Below are positions 28,178 through 37,275 of a stretch of 64,000 bases of DNA, piece by piece; within the stretch, counting starts at the first letter, position 1, and each line of letters starts with the position of its first letter. A program made the position numbers and the translations under genes. Source of the stretch: TMP-7 sp963850575 (GTDB taxonomy: Bacteria; Acidobacteriota; Terriglobia; Bryobacterales; Bryobacteraceae); assembly GCA_963850575.1 (NCBI GenBank), contig CAWKLV010000017.1:1-64000 (forward strand), written 5' to 3'. The notes below the pieces were generated by a model. It was not told where the DNA came from, ran no database searches, and saw only the letters and a list, made by a program, of their open reading frames with translations.

Positions 28178-29623
28178 TCAATGGGCGATTGCCACCGCCA
28201 CTTCACGAGCGTTATCGCGACCCAATGATTGCTGCAGCCCGCGGGCGATCGGCGTAGTCCACAGCGTCCAGACAGCCGTATTCGAATGGTCTTCGAACAC
28301 GATTAGGTCGGTATCCGTCAACCGGTACTGCAGTCGTGTCCTGGGCTGGTCAGCGTTTACCTCCCTGGCCATCTCGAATACTTTCTCACCAAGAGTGAGA
28401 TGGACGTAACTGAATCCGGCCGCAGTGCAGGCTTCCTTCACGGCCGCCCAGCGCTGTTCGGAACTGGTAACCATTGCCATGGACTGCTCGTATTCTTCGA
28501 GGCAGATTTGCATCCGGACCAGCCGCCGAAGCTCTCCTTTAAGCAGCAGTCCCCGGACCGTGAGCAGCAGGCGTCGGACGGCAATGAATTCGATATAGCC
28601 GAGCTTTGAGACGAATAGATACGCAAACGTTCCGAAGAGAATGAGCAAAATTGCAGCCGCTCGGGGCCGAACAATGGTCTCGAGCAGCGCCAGCACGGCG
28701 CCCAGAGCCGAAAAGCCATACAGGATCAGCGCCGCTTTCCTTTGTGTCATTCCAAGGGACAGCAACCGGTGATGCATATGGTTGTGGTCGGCGTCGAAGA
28801 TGGGCTGTTGCCGGAGGAAGCGGCGTAGCACCGACACGGTGACTTCGGCTATCGGCACAGCCATGGCTACCACCGGCGCGAACTTTCCGACACCGACGGC
28901 CGCATGCTGGTGCCACATCAGGCCCAGGCAGCCAAGCAGGAAACCGATGAGCAGGCTCCCGCAGTCGCCGAGAAACACAGAAGCCGGGTTGAAATTGTAA
29001 TAGAGGAATCCCAGCAAGCCGCCAATGAGCGGTACTGTCGCCATGGCGAGCGCCGGATGGTGATGGATCAGTGCGGCGAACAGAATGCTTACAGCCGCCA
29101 GCAAACCGACCCCCGACGCCAGACCGTCGAGCCCATCAATGAGGTTGAACGCGTTGGCACAGAACACCAACCAGAGCACGCTGAGCGGCAACATCCAAAA
29201 GTCAATCCACGGGTTAGCGGAAACCGGCCCCAGACGCACTCCCGCCCAGACGGCGCAGAGCGCCGCGCCCATTTGACAGCCAAGCTTTTGCCATGGTGTT
29301 AGCCCGAAGAAGTCGTCCAGGAGCCCCGTCAGAAAGATTAGGACCAGCGACGGCAACAGGCGCGCCAGCAGTCCGATACTGGGTCCGCTTTCGGCCCTTA
29401 TTTCTTTCCAGAAGGAAGCGGCCAGAACCGCGGCCAAGACAACCAATATATAGCTGATCGCAACCGGAATGCCGCCCACTCGTGGAATGGGACGGGTGTG
29501 CAGCTTGCGCCGCGCATCCGGTCTATCCACAATTTCGAGAAAATTGAAGAAGTCCCGGCAGAACGGCGTGAGGAGCCAAACTACCAATAACGAGCAAAAC
29601 CCAACTACGATCAACGCTCGCAT
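28178..29623 (-). CDS. WecA/MraY-type polyprenyl-phosphate sugar-1-phosphate transferase
   Basis: A 481-residue protein whose first 340 residues form the polytopic glycosyltransferase family 4 (phospho-N-acetylhexosaminyl transferase) fold. Motifs are DRPDARRKLHTRPIPRVGGI, LTGLLDDFFGLTPWQKL (the DD Mg-binding pair), NAFNLIDGLDGLASGVGL, FLGDCGSLLIGF and DADHNHMHHRLLSLGM. It should start each repeat unit by placing a sugar phosphate on undecaprenyl phosphate. The C-terminal 140 residues are soluble and not part of the core enzyme (LVRMQICLEEYEQSMAMVTS onward). Similar tails are seen in some acidobacterial and delta-proteobacterial homologues and may be regulatory. No polyisoprenyl-phosphate hexose-1-phosphate (WbaP) transferase was seen, so this is probably the only initiator in the cluster. 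Confidence 0.9.
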   Translation of the reverse strand: MRALIVVGFCSLLVVWLLTPFCRDFFNFLEIVDRPDARRKLHTRPIPRVGGIPVAISYILVVLAAVLAASFWKEIRAESGPSIGLLARLLPSLVLIFLTGLLDDFFGLTPWQKLGCQMGAALCAVWAGVRLGPVSANPWIDFWMLPLSVLWLVFCANAFNLIDGLDGLASGVGLLAAVSILFAALIHHHPALAMATVPLIGGLLGFLYYNFNPASVFLGDCGSLLIGFLLGCLGLMWHQHAAVGVGKFAPVVAMAVPIAEVTVSVLRRFLRQQPIFDADHNHMHHRLLSLGMTQRKAALILYGFSALGAVLALLETIVRPRAAAILLILFGTFAYLFVSKLGYIEFIAVRRLLLTVRGLLLKGELRRLVRMQICLEEYEQSMAMVTSSEQRWAAVKEACTAAGFSYVHLTLGEKVFEMAREVNADQPRTRLQYRLTDTDLIVFEDHSNTAVWTLWTTPIARGLQQSLGRDNAREVAVAIAH

Positions 29624-29666
29624 GAGCCTATTCCTGAGTTAAGAAATCTATCGGAAGTTTTGTCAG

Positions 29667-30866
29667 CTAGGTGCGCTCAATAACGGGAACCGACAACCCG
29701 CGGGCCACCGGCGCGCCTATAATGCGGCAAACGCGCACCACACCATTGGGGAGATCATAATGTTCCAGAAACGCGACTCGTGCGCGGTCGCCCACTTTGC
29801 GTACTTCTGAACGCTCCGCCTCTAGCCTGATCAGCAGCGATATCAAACCCTCTCCGTCGCCGCAGTCGACCTGCCATCCACAGCCAAAACGCCGCAGCAC
29901 CTGCGCCGGTGTAGCATCGCGCGGACCGACGTACAAAATTCCCCGGCCAGCCGCCATCAGGCCGTAGACTTTGCTAGGTACCACCGTGCCGCAGCATGCG
30001 CGGCGTTGCGTCACAAGGCCTATATGGCCTTCGGCCAACGCGCTGGAAAGCTGGTCGCGCCGGCAACCTGGGCCGAAAGACACATTCCATGCCCCCCGTT
30101 TATCGCAGAAGTCGCGTAGCTTGGCCCGAACGGGGCCATCGCCGGCAAAGCGGAAATGAAACCGCCGATCGTGTTTCAACCGGTCCATTGCGTACATGAC
30201 GGTCTCCACATCATGACTCAGGCCTAGATTCCCGGAGTACAAGATCGTCAGCGGTCCGTCAGCTCGCGGGGTCAGCGGGGTTATCGACTTGCCGTCCGCC
30301 CAGTTCTCTGCCACATGAACGTTGGAAGCAGGTACGCCGCGCTCCAGCAATCGCTTGCGCATGCACTCTCCTGGTGCGATTACACCGTCAGCGTGGGACC
30401 GTGCGTATCGTGCCAGCGCGGCCAGCGCACGGATGATCGTCGCATCGGGCCTCAGCATTCCCGTGTCCACCAGGGCCTCCGGGAACAGGTCCATTTCCCA
30501 AATGAAATGCCGCCCGTGGCGAAATTTGGCCAGCAGGGTGCCGACGAGGGGCAGCATGGGCGGGGTGGTCATCGTGACGATGATCTCGGCCGGTTTCAGG
30601 CGAAGACCTTTCCAAAAGGCTCCGGCAAAGAAACTGGCATACGAGAGCAGCCGCTTCGATCCGCGTGAAAAGGGAAAACATCTGACCCGATGAAAGTGGG
30701 CAGCGGGCGGAGTGCATCCTTCATCTGATGACGCATAGCAGTAAGTCCCGCTCACTACCTCGACTTCGTGCCCTTCGTCCGCGAGAAAGCGCACCACGTC
30801 CGTCAAGAACTGACTCGTTGCGGCCGTATCGGGCCAGGCGAATTGGTTGAAGAAGATAATCCTCAT
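29667..30866 (-). CDS. Glycosyltransferase, GT4 (WbuB-like)
   Basis: A 399-residue GT-B glycosyltransferase. The N-domain starts MRIIFFNQFAWPDTAATSQF, typical of WbuB-type enzymes, and the nucleotide-sugar side has TILYSGNLGLSHDVETVMYA, FRFAGDGPVRAKL and VPSKVYGLMAAGRGILYVG. It uses the PSKxYxxMAAG version of the donor-binding motif in place of E-x7-E. WbuB-like enzymes add the sugar next to the initiating residue. It overlaps the WcaF-like gene by 4 bp (ATGA), so they are coupled. Donor and linkage are unknown. Confidence 0.88.
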   Translation of the reverse strand: MRIIFFNQFAWPDTAATSQFLTDVVRFLADEGHEVEVVSGTYCYASSDEGCTPPAAHFHRVRCFPFSRGSKRLLSYASFFAGAFWKGLRLKPAEIIVTMTTPPMLPLVGTLLAKFRHGRHFIWEMDLFPEALVDTGMLRPDATIIRALAALARYARSHADGVIAPGECMRKRLLERGVPASNVHVAENWADGKSITPLTPRADGPLTILYSGNLGLSHDVETVMYAMDRLKHDRRFHFRFAGDGPVRAKLRDFCDKRGAWNVSFGPGCRRDQLSSALAEGHIGLVTQRRACCGTVVPSKVYGLMAAGRGILYVGPRDATPAQVLRRFGCGWQVDCGDGEGLISLLIRLEAERSEVRKVGDRARVAFLEHYDLPNGVVRVCRIIGAPVARGLSVPVIERT

Positions 30867-31465
30867 GGCATGCCGAACAACGAATTCGCCTCGTGGCCAA
30901 TGGCCCGCCGGGACAAGAATACAGCCGGATTCCCAACGTGAATTTCGAACGCGGGGATATTCTTCGCAGCCACCGCCCCTATGCCCAGGACCGCACTTTG
31001 CCCCACTATGGCACCCGGGCCGATCACGGCTTTGGCCGCCACCCAGGCTCCGTCATGCACCTGGATCGGCCGGACGATCAGCCGGAATGCGGGGTCTGTC
31101 CAATCGTGATTACCCGTGCATAAATATGCACCCTGTGAGATGCAGACGTCGTCGCCCAATGTGACGAAGCCGAGATTGTCGATCCAGCAGTCCTCCCCCA
31201 GCCAGCAGTTCCTGCCGGCCCGAAACAACCATGGATACTTGACGCGAACGCCGGGCTTGATCACCGCCCCCGGGCCGATAACAGCGCCGAACAAGAGCAG
31301 GAGCCATCGACGGAAACCAGAGAATGGAATAAGCTGACAGCGCAACAGCGGAAGACCGATGGCGAACCAGAGGATACGCACGATCGAAGACCGACCGGAA
31401 TCGTAGACGTGTTTGTAAGTAGCTAAATCGGGCATTTGACAAAAGCCCCCGTCGGAGCGATACAT
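30863..31465 (-). CDS. WcaF-like hexapeptide-repeat acetyltransferase
   Basis: A 200-residue protein with left-handed beta-helix repeats: FGAVIGPGAVIKPGVRVKYP, CWLGEDCWIDNLGFVTLGDD and VCISQGAYLCTGNHDWTDPA, where the CTGNHD block matches colanic-acid O-acetyltransferase WcaF. The end has AAKAVIGPGAIVGQSAVLGI. It is a cytoplasmic acetyl-CoA enzyme that would acetylate a sugar before export, distinct from the MBOAT system outside. Two starts are possible; the ATG at 31435 (MPDLATYKHVYDSG) is better conserved in the family than the upstream 31465. Confidence 0.88.
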   Translation of the reverse strand: MYRSDGGFCQMPDLATYKHVYDSGRSSIVRILWFAIGLPLLRCQLIPFSGFRRWLLLLFGAVIGPGAVIKPGVRVKYPWLFRAGRNCWLGEDCWIDNLGFVTLGDDVCISQGAYLCTGNHDWTDPAFRLIVRPIQVHDGAWVAAKAVIGPGAIVGQSAVLGIGAVAAKNIPAFEIHVGNPAVFLSRRAIGHEANSLFGMP

Positions 31466-31481
31466 TTCGGTGAGAAGTGGC

Positions 31482-32696
31482 TCAGACCAGATCTAGAGTC
31501 GCCGGGCGCGGTCCACCCTGGATCCAGCGATAGACTTCGGCCATTTGATGGCTTACCACGGGCCAGATGAAGCGACTTTCTACCAATCGCTTGCCAGCTT
31601 CACCCATTCGGGCCAAATCAGAGTCCGGCAAATCGAGAGCCTCGCGCAATGCTTCTTCCAGTCGGGACTGCTCTGGCTCAGTGATCCATCCACAGCCGGT
31701 TTCGGCTACCTCAGGCAGATTGCACGGCCGGGTCACAATTACCGGAATACCCATTCCCAGCGCTTCCAGCACGGCCACGCTGAATCCCTCCGAGAAGGAC
31801 GGAAGCACGAAGAGAGAAGCCGCCGCAAGGGCGCTCCATTTGGCGGCCCCGGCCAGCATGCCGCAGAATGTCACACGATCCCCAACGCCCAGTTCTGACA
31901 CTAGCCTCTCAATGTTTTCCAGTGTGCCATCGGAATCGGGACCCGCAATCACCAAGTGTGCGTCGCGGCTGCGAACCGCTGACCATGCCCGAACGAGCAT
32001 TTCCAAGCCTTTTTTCTGGTGCAGGCGCCCCAGAAACAACATCAGCCGCCGTCCCCTTAGTTCCGGATGCGATTCGAAAAACAGATCCGGCCGAGCTTGT
32101 GGGGGCATCGAGATCGCGCCCGGGACCACGGCAATGGGATTTGTGAGGCCAATCCTCCGGTAGTCGGCCACCTCGGTTGTAGTCAATGCGCGCAGGCAGG
32201 CCGCGTTTCGCAAATTGCCGCTTTCGATCAGCGTCGCGTAGAGCGCCTTTTTGAACCGTTTTTGACGAAGTGCCCAGCGATCGAGCATCCCGTGTGCCGA
32301 GACAATGTAGGGACGCTTGCATGCCGTCGCCAAGCGTGCGGTTGTCGCGCAGTGGGTTTCCCAGATGCCGTGAATGTGAACGCCGTCCGTGTTTCGAATC
32401 ATCTCCTTCAGGCTCTGGCCGAGTTTCCAGTCGAGCAACCAGCGCAACCGCCCTGGGGGCACAAGCGAGACACCCCCTCGCGTCTCGAACCAGTTCGCCC
32501 TGTATTCTTGCGAATTGCAAAAGGCAATCAGCGGTGACATTATGCCGGCCGCCTCACTCGCTGTACAGAAGAGAGGCAGCGAACTGGCGATACCGCCGAA
32601 TTTTGTGTCCAGATGGGAGACCACCTGCAACCAGCAATCAGCGCGCCTGAATGCGGGTGGTCGTACTTCAGGCGACGGACAGGTTGCTGATGACAC
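31482..32696 (-). CDS. Glycosyltransferase, GT4
   Basis: A GT-B enzyme. The N-domain begins VVSHLDTKFGGIASSLPLFC, the acceptor side has DGVHIHGIWETHCATTARLA and ISAHGMLDRWALRQKRFKKA-type sequence, and the donor side has LMLFLGRLHQKKGLEMLVRA, LVIAGPDSDG and PSFSEGFSVAVLEALGMGIP (E-x7-E). I chose GTG 32696 because AAGAGG lies 6 bp before it on the minus strand. It overlaps the previous gene's end by 29 bp. An ORF from 32783 would overlap by 116 bp and add residues not expected in the family; later TTG/GTG codons near 32624-32630 are also possible. Cytoplasmic, EPS assembly; sugar unknown. Confidence 0.82.
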   Translation of the reverse strand: MSSATCPSPEVRPPAFRRADCWLQVVSHLDTKFGGIASSLPLFCTASEAAGIMSPLIAFCNSQEYRANWFETRGGVSLVPPGRLRWLLDWKLGQSLKEMIRNTDGVHIHGIWETHCATTARLATACKRPYIVSAHGMLDRWALRQKRFKKALYATLIESGNLRNAACLRALTTTEVADYRRIGLTNPIAVVPGAISMPPQARPDLFFESHPELRGRRLMLFLGRLHQKKGLEMLVRAWSAVRSRDAHLVIAGPDSDGTLENIERLVSELGVGDRVTFCGMLAGAAKWSALAAASLFVLPSFSEGFSVAVLEALGMGIPVIVTRPCNLPEVAETGCGWITEPEQSRLEEALREALDLPDSDLARMGEAGKRLVESRFIWPVVSHQMAEVYRWIQGGPRPATLDLV

Positions 32697-33810
32697 GATA
32701 CACCTCTTCCGCCCAATGCTCCAGTGAGTAGTCTGCGATAATGCGGCGCGATGCTTGCGCCATGTTTTCGCGATCGCGCGCACTGGCTCGCGCCATGCGC
32801 AGCATGCATTCGCTCAGTTCTCCATCACGCAACGGATTGAACGTGTAACCATTCCTGCCGGATTCCACCAGGTCATCGACGCACCCGCACCGGCCGGAAA
32901 CGATCACCGGCAACCCCGCTGCCATAGCTTCGTTCACCACGAGCCCCCAGGGTTCGCGGAAGCTCGGCAGAATGAAACAACCGGCAAACGCATAGTGCGG
33001 CACCAGAGAAGCTGTAGGCAGCAGACCCGCGAACCGAACCGAATGTTCCAGCCCCGCGGCAGACACCTGCTCTTTTAGCGCGCCGGCGAGTGGCCCATCC
33101 CCGGCCAGAATCAGCGGCCAGGTTCCGCCCCGGCTGCGGAAATGCGCGAATGCGCGGACCAAGCCGCTGACATTTTTCTCCGCTGCGAGCCTGCCGACGT
33201 AGAGAAAATAAGGCTCGGTTGCGGACCCGCGCGATGCTCGGCAACGATCCGCCTCTCTGCAAAAGTACTTGTTATCAACCACGTCATACTTGCGCGCGAC
33301 GCGCTCTCGCGGAAATCCGAGTTCGTCAAGATAGTCGGCGTGACGTTGGCCGCCCGCGATCGCCGCGTCGAATAACCCATTAAGCAGGCGCGCCTTGACC
33401 GCTTCTTTCCATCGCACCCGCGGATGATCCTGGCGCGTGGTTTCGGTCATCAGGATGGACCTCCGCCCTCGACGCTTAGCCCATAGAGCCGCGGCCAGGG
33501 CGGGAGCAGTATAGTATCCCGGAACCAGCACTGCCTGCGGATCGGCTTCGTCCAGCTTCCGCCAAACCAGCGCTGATAGCCGGTCCTGCCGGACTTTCGA
33601 CCATGCGGCATCGGGCAACAATGTCGAAACGGATAGCCCGTGGCGCTCGCTGTCGCGAAACACCATTTGCTGATGTACACCCGCGCCGCCGACCAATTCG
33701 AGGCCAGTCACCCTGCCCCGCATTTGCGGATGCTCGGTCAACGCCCGAAAGCGCGCGACGTGATACGCATACCAATCGATCCAGACCACGGAAAGCAGAT
33801 TGTTAGGCAT
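32668..33810 (-). CDS. Glycosyltransferase, GT4
   Basis: A 380-residue GT-B enzyme. The N-domain starts LLSVVWIDWYAYHVARFRAL, and the donor domain contains YFLYVGRLAAEKNVSGLVRA, LILAGDGPLAGAL and ILPSFREPWGLVVNEAMAAG (E-x7-E with P-W replaced positions, as in many GT4 proteins). CVDDLVESGRNGYTFNP is the usual post-motif loop. No membrane segment; it should act on the inner face of the cytoplasmic membrane. It lies 37 bp after the polymerase-like gene in the operon. Donor sugar unknown. Confidence 0.88.
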   Translation of the reverse strand: MPNNLLSVVWIDWYAYHVARFRALTEHPQMRGRVTGLELVGGAGVHQQMVFRDSERHGLSVSTLLPDAAWSKVRQDRLSALVWRKLDEADPQAVLVPGYYTAPALAAALWAKRRGRRSILMTETTRQDHPRVRWKEAVKARLLNGLFDAAIAGGQRHADYLDELGFPRERVARKYDVVDNKYFCREADRCRASRGSATEPYFLYVGRLAAEKNVSGLVRAFAHFRSRGGTWPLILAGDGPLAGALKEQVSAAGLEHSVRFAGLLPTASLVPHYAFAGCFILPSFREPWGLVVNEAMAAGLPVIVSGRCGCVDDLVESGRNGYTFNPLRDGELSECMLRMARASARDRENMAQASRRIIADYSLEHWAEEVYRVISNLSVA

Positions 33811-33847
33811 CCTTTAGCTCTCTCGGGATGAAACCAGGACAAATTTC

Positions 33848-35134
33848 TCAGACCACCAACTGGGGACGCGATGCAAAACGCCAAGTCAGCCACACCGGCA
33901 CAGTCATGAGCAAAAGGCGGAAAATGATGGCCTCCATGGTCTGCATCACCAGGTACACCGACAACGCCGCCAGAACAACGTAATAGATGGACCAAGCTCC
34001 GCCTTTACGCCGCATGTTCTGCCAGGCCGTGCCGTAGATGAGGCCGATCACCCACAAGGCCGGAATGCTCAACCAGCGGAATTCGAGCCACAGGTCCGCC
34101 ACGATTCCAGGCGCCGCGCCGTCTGCTCCCGCCCATCCCAGCGTTTCCGACAGACCTTCGCCGGTACCCGCGTTCTGGGTCAATTCGGGTACTCCGAAAT
34201 CCTCGTACTTGGTCGGCCAGATCGCACTCGGAATGGGCCGCACCAGAACCTGTGCAAGATAGCGGAGACCCCAGAAAAACCGCTGCCGCTGCTCCGAACT
34301 CAGCACCGAGCCGGCACCGTAGATGTACTCGTTGCCCGTATCCGGCTTCTCGACAATTTGGGTAACCTCGGTGGTCAGATCCTGGTCCGAGCCAAGATAA
34401 ATCGCTCCTCGGTTGCTGACCAGGAACAGCATCAACAGACCGACTAGAACGCCGCCCCCCACCGCCAGCAAAATCGGAGGGCGCTTGCTCCGATGGATAT
34501 ACCAACCCATGATGTTCACGACTGCGATCATGAACGTGGGACCGCGGCGGGACGTAAGTGCCGCCTGGATCATCCACGGCATTATACATAGGGCAGCGGT
34601 CAGCACATAGAGCATGCGCGGACGCCAGCGCAGGATCACTGCCATGATCATCAGGAAGCCCGGAAATAGCAGGAGCGCCCCGTCACGCACGTACCCGCTG
34701 TCATCCCAGCCCCCACTGTAAGGCCGGCTGAAAGCTTCGCGCAGACCGCCAACGTTCAGGATACTCGCCACCCAGCACGCCAGCCCAAGGCCACCCGTTA
34801 TCACGGCTCCCCTCACTAGGATCTTGGCCGCATGATTGTCCAACCTGCTCCAAACTGTCTCCGGCATATAGCGGCACCCCGGCGTCAAACAGCCGATTAC
34901 AAGGCTGGCCACGCCCGCTACCACCCAGGACTGCACAAACACGAGCTGGTCTTTTTGGAAAAAGCCATCGAGGCCGCCGTTTGACGCCAGCTTCATTGGC
35001 ATCCACCCGTACAGGAACATTACCAGCGGCGTCAGGAACATTAGCGGGTGAAACACATCGCGGCTTGCCGAATAGGCGTACAGCGCACCTGCGGCGGCGA
35101 TCAGGATTGCAGCCCAAAGAAGAAACTCGAACAT
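33848..35134 (-). CDS. O-antigen/EPS polymerase-like membrane protein (Wzy type)
   Basis: A 428-residue protein with about 10-12 hydrophobic segments, for example MFEFLLWAAILIAAAGALYA, VMFLYGWMPMKLA and WVVAGVASLVIGCL. A large loop (about residues 245-330) contains EYIYGAGSV and RPIPSAIWPTKYEDFG, a pattern seen in oligosaccharide repeat-unit polymerases. Sequence conservation in Wzy proteins is poor, so the call rests on topology, length and position among Wzx, Wzc and glycosyltransferase genes. It would join repeat units on the periplasmic side. No other polymerase candidate was seen in the cluster. Confidence 0.75.
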   Translation of the reverse strand: MFEFLLWAAILIAAAGALYAYSASRDVFHPLMFLTPLVMFLYGWMPMKLASNGGLDGFFQKDQLVFVQSWVVAGVASLVIGCLTPGCRYMPETVWSRLDNHAAKILVRGAVITGGLGLACWVASILNVGGLREAFSRPYSGGWDDSGYVRDGALLLFPGFLMIMAVILRWRPRMLYVLTAALCIMPWMIQAALTSRRGPTFMIAVVNIMGWYIHRSKRPPILLAVGGGVLVGLLMLFLVSNRGAIYLGSDQDLTTEVTQIVEKPDTGNEYIYGAGSVLSSEQRQRFFWGLRYLAQVLVRPIPSAIWPTKYEDFGVPELTQNAGTGEGLSETLGWAGADGAAPGIVADLWLEFRWLSIPALWVIGLIYGTAWQNMRRKGGAWSIYYVVLAALSVYLVMQTMEAIIFRLLLMTVPVWLTWRFASRPQLVV

Positions 35135-35146
35135 CTTCAGAAACGA

Positions 35147-36382
35147 CTAATCATTCAAAATTCCGTTGACGATTTCAGCCACACGCCGGCGAAATCCAGG
35201 CCAGGTGAACTCTTCGGCGCGGAGGCGGGCCGCACGTCCCATCTCGGGCAGACGATCGCGGTGTTCCATAAACCATCCGATGTGCCGGGCGAGCTCCGCG
35301 CTTTCGCCCGGTTCGATTACGAACCCCTCTCGCCCTGAACGGACCAGGTCCCTCGCGGCAGTTCGGGTCGTGCTTATCACGGGCAGCCCACACGCCATGG
35401 CTTCGAGGAGCACGTGGCCGAAGCCTTCCGCGAGTGAGGGAAAGACGAACACATCAGCACGTTGGTAAGCAGCAACAAGTTCTGCCGCACTCACCCCAGG
35501 CCGGACCTCCACCCGTCCTTGATATTGTTCGAACAGCTTAAGGTTATCCGCGACGCGGCCGCAAACGGTCAGCTTAACGCCAGGCGGCAATCGATCCATG
35601 GCTTCAAGCAGATACTTAATTCCCTTGCGCTGGTTGATAGTGCCTACGAACAGCAGCTGCAGCTCCCGGTTCTCCGGCTTCACCACAGGTGGCCTGAACC
35701 GCTCCAGGTCAGTTCCGTAGGGCGCAATATGAATCCGCTCTGAGGGCAGGCCGGACTCTATTAACGTATCTTTTGTGAAAGAAGAAGCCACGATCCAGTG
35801 CTCCGCCATTTTGGTTTCAGCGACTAGACGGTTGAAGTCTTGTTCGGGGAGCGCCAGTTCCCACTCCTTCTCGAGCGATGCGGTGCACTCCGGGTGGAGA
35901 TGCCTTTCCCTGGCCAGAATCTCACGCACGCGCGCCGGATGCGGATGTAGCTGAAATAGGATCCGCGGCTGCTTGCCGGAGTAGTTTGAAAAAGCGCTGT
36001 GCCCATAGTAGCTGTAGCTGATCAGCGCGGCTTCCTTGCGCGATGCGAGCCGGCCTGCGGTCCGGCCCAGCAACGTATCATTCCATCGTGTGGCGCTGCG
36101 CCGCCATGAGAATGGCGCGGCCGATGTCTTGCTCAGCATCAACGAGCCCAGACCGCTTACCCAACACTGCCGCACGCCCCCTGACAGACTTTCGCCAGCC
36201 CAGCGTTGGCGGGAGGAATAGGAAAATTTTGCGGGAAGCAAGGTGTCCAAAGTCCGCGCCCAAGCCCGGTCGGCCGGCCAGTACAGGTCTGTAACCAGTG
36301 CTTCTAGAAGGTTGTGCTCCGAAAGCCCGAGAGCGACCTGATAACCGTCCCGGGCTCCCCGATGCACCACTACGGCTCTCAT
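35147..36382 (-). CDS. Glycosyltransferase, GT4
   Basis: A 411-residue GT-B enzyme with FLFVGTINQRKGIKYLLEAM-type donor-domain entry (LQLLFVGTINQRKGIKYLL), VRPGVSAAELVAAYQRADVF and PSLAEGFGHVLLEAMACGLP (E-x7-E). The middle section has EHWIVASSFTKDTLIESGLP and IHIAPYGTDLERF, typical GT4 acceptor-side loops. It starts 4 bp inside the FkbM stop (ATGA coupling) and is followed by the polymerase-like gene. Donor sugar unknown. Confidence 0.88.
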   Translation of the reverse strand: MRAVVVHRGARDGYQVALGLSEHNLLEALVTDLYWPADRAWARTLDTLLPAKFSYSSRQRWAGESLSGGVRQCWVSGLGSLMLSKTSAAPFSWRRSATRWNDTLLGRTAGRLASRKEAALISYSYYGHSAFSNYSGKQPRILFQLHPHPARVREILARERHLHPECTASLEKEWELALPEQDFNRLVAETKMAEHWIVASSFTKDTLIESGLPSERIHIAPYGTDLERFRPPVVKPENRELQLLFVGTINQRKGIKYLLEAMDRLPPGVKLTVCGRVADNLKLFEQYQGRVEVRPGVSAAELVAAYQRADVFVFPSLAEGFGHVLLEAMACGLPVISTTRTAARDLVRSGREGFVIEPGESAELARHIGWFMEHRDRLPEMGRAARLRAEEFTWPGFRRRVAEIVNGILND

Positions 36383-37251
36383 CCGAAGCTGCCTTGTTCG
36401 GCCCGACCCACGGCGACCACATTCGCCAGCGTGATTCGCTCCAGGTCTTCTCCCCGGAGGAAGGCTCCGGGGGTTCCATCATCTTTTACCCACCGAGGAC
36501 TGTACCCGAGATCTGTGAACATGCGATGGAGTTGCGCGGCATTGCTGCCCGCCCGCTTCAACAAGTCCGGACATACTTCGAACAGAATGAACGGGACTCG
36601 TCCCCCGTCGAGTGTTTTCCGTGCTCCCTCGAGAACGTAAGGTTCGAAGCCTTCGGTGTCGATCTTGAGGAAGTCGATTCTCCCGATATCGTGCTCCGTG
36701 CAGTACCGGTCGAGCGTAGTCATTCGCACTTGATGATTGCCGTTGGCCGGTTCCTGGTTTTTATGCCACTCGCAAACATGATTCGTTGCCGGGCTCTCGG
36801 GCTTGACCTCAAATTTGACCCAGCCTTCCTCAAGGCCCAGTGCGATGCGATTGAGCCGGACGACACCCCGCGCGCAGGGACTTGCAGTAATGTTACGCGT
36901 GAGCTTTTCGAACGTCGGCGGCGTGGGCTCGAATGCGTGCACGGCGGCAAATCCGCGGCCGGCGAGTTCCGCGGAAAAAAGGCCCAGGTGAGCCCCTACA
37001 TCAATGGCGGTGGGAGTGAGTGAGCCGGTCCGGCGCAAACAATGGTCGATCAGTCTTCGTTCGGAATCTAGTATGCCCGAATGAAACGACCAGAAATCCG
37101 AAAAGCTGATCCAACCGCGAATCTTGGTCGTCGCACACGGCACTACCGCCTCCTCGCGCAAAATAGAAGACCAGAGCCAGCGCGAATACGCCTTGGGCAT
37201 CCCCGGCGTTGACAACAACCGCGTCATATTTTGTATGACCGATGAAGGCAT
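36379..37251 (-). CDS. FkbM-family SAM-dependent methyltransferase
   Basis: A 290-residue protein with the FkbM SAM-binding motif TAIDVGAHLGLFSAELAGRG and AVHAFEPTPPTFEKLTRNI, then RIDFLKIDTEGFEPYVLEGA, the conserved [L/I]KIDxEGFE block. Members O-methylate hydroxyls on sugars or polyketides. In an EPS operon the likely target is a sugar of the repeat unit. The gene overlaps the downstream glycosyltransferase by 4 bp and follows another by 24 bp. It is one of two methyltransferases in the operon and unrelated in detail to the one at 25116. Confidence 0.9.
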   Translation of the reverse strand: MPSSVIQNMTRLLSTPGMPKAYSRWLWSSILREEAVVPCATTKIRGWISFSDFWSFHSGILDSERRLIDHCLRRTGSLTPTAIDVGAHLGLFSAELAGRGFAAVHAFEPTPPTFEKLTRNITASPCARGVVRLNRIALGLEEGWVKFEVKPESPATNHVCEWHKNQEPANGNHQVRMTTLDRYCTEHDIGRIDFLKIDTEGFEPYVLEGARKTLDGGRVPFILFEVCPDLLKRAGSNAAQLHRMFTDLGYSPRWVKDDGTPGAFLRGEDLERITLANVVAVGRAEQGSFG

Positions 37252-37275
37252 TGAATTCCTCGTTGTCCTGCATGA

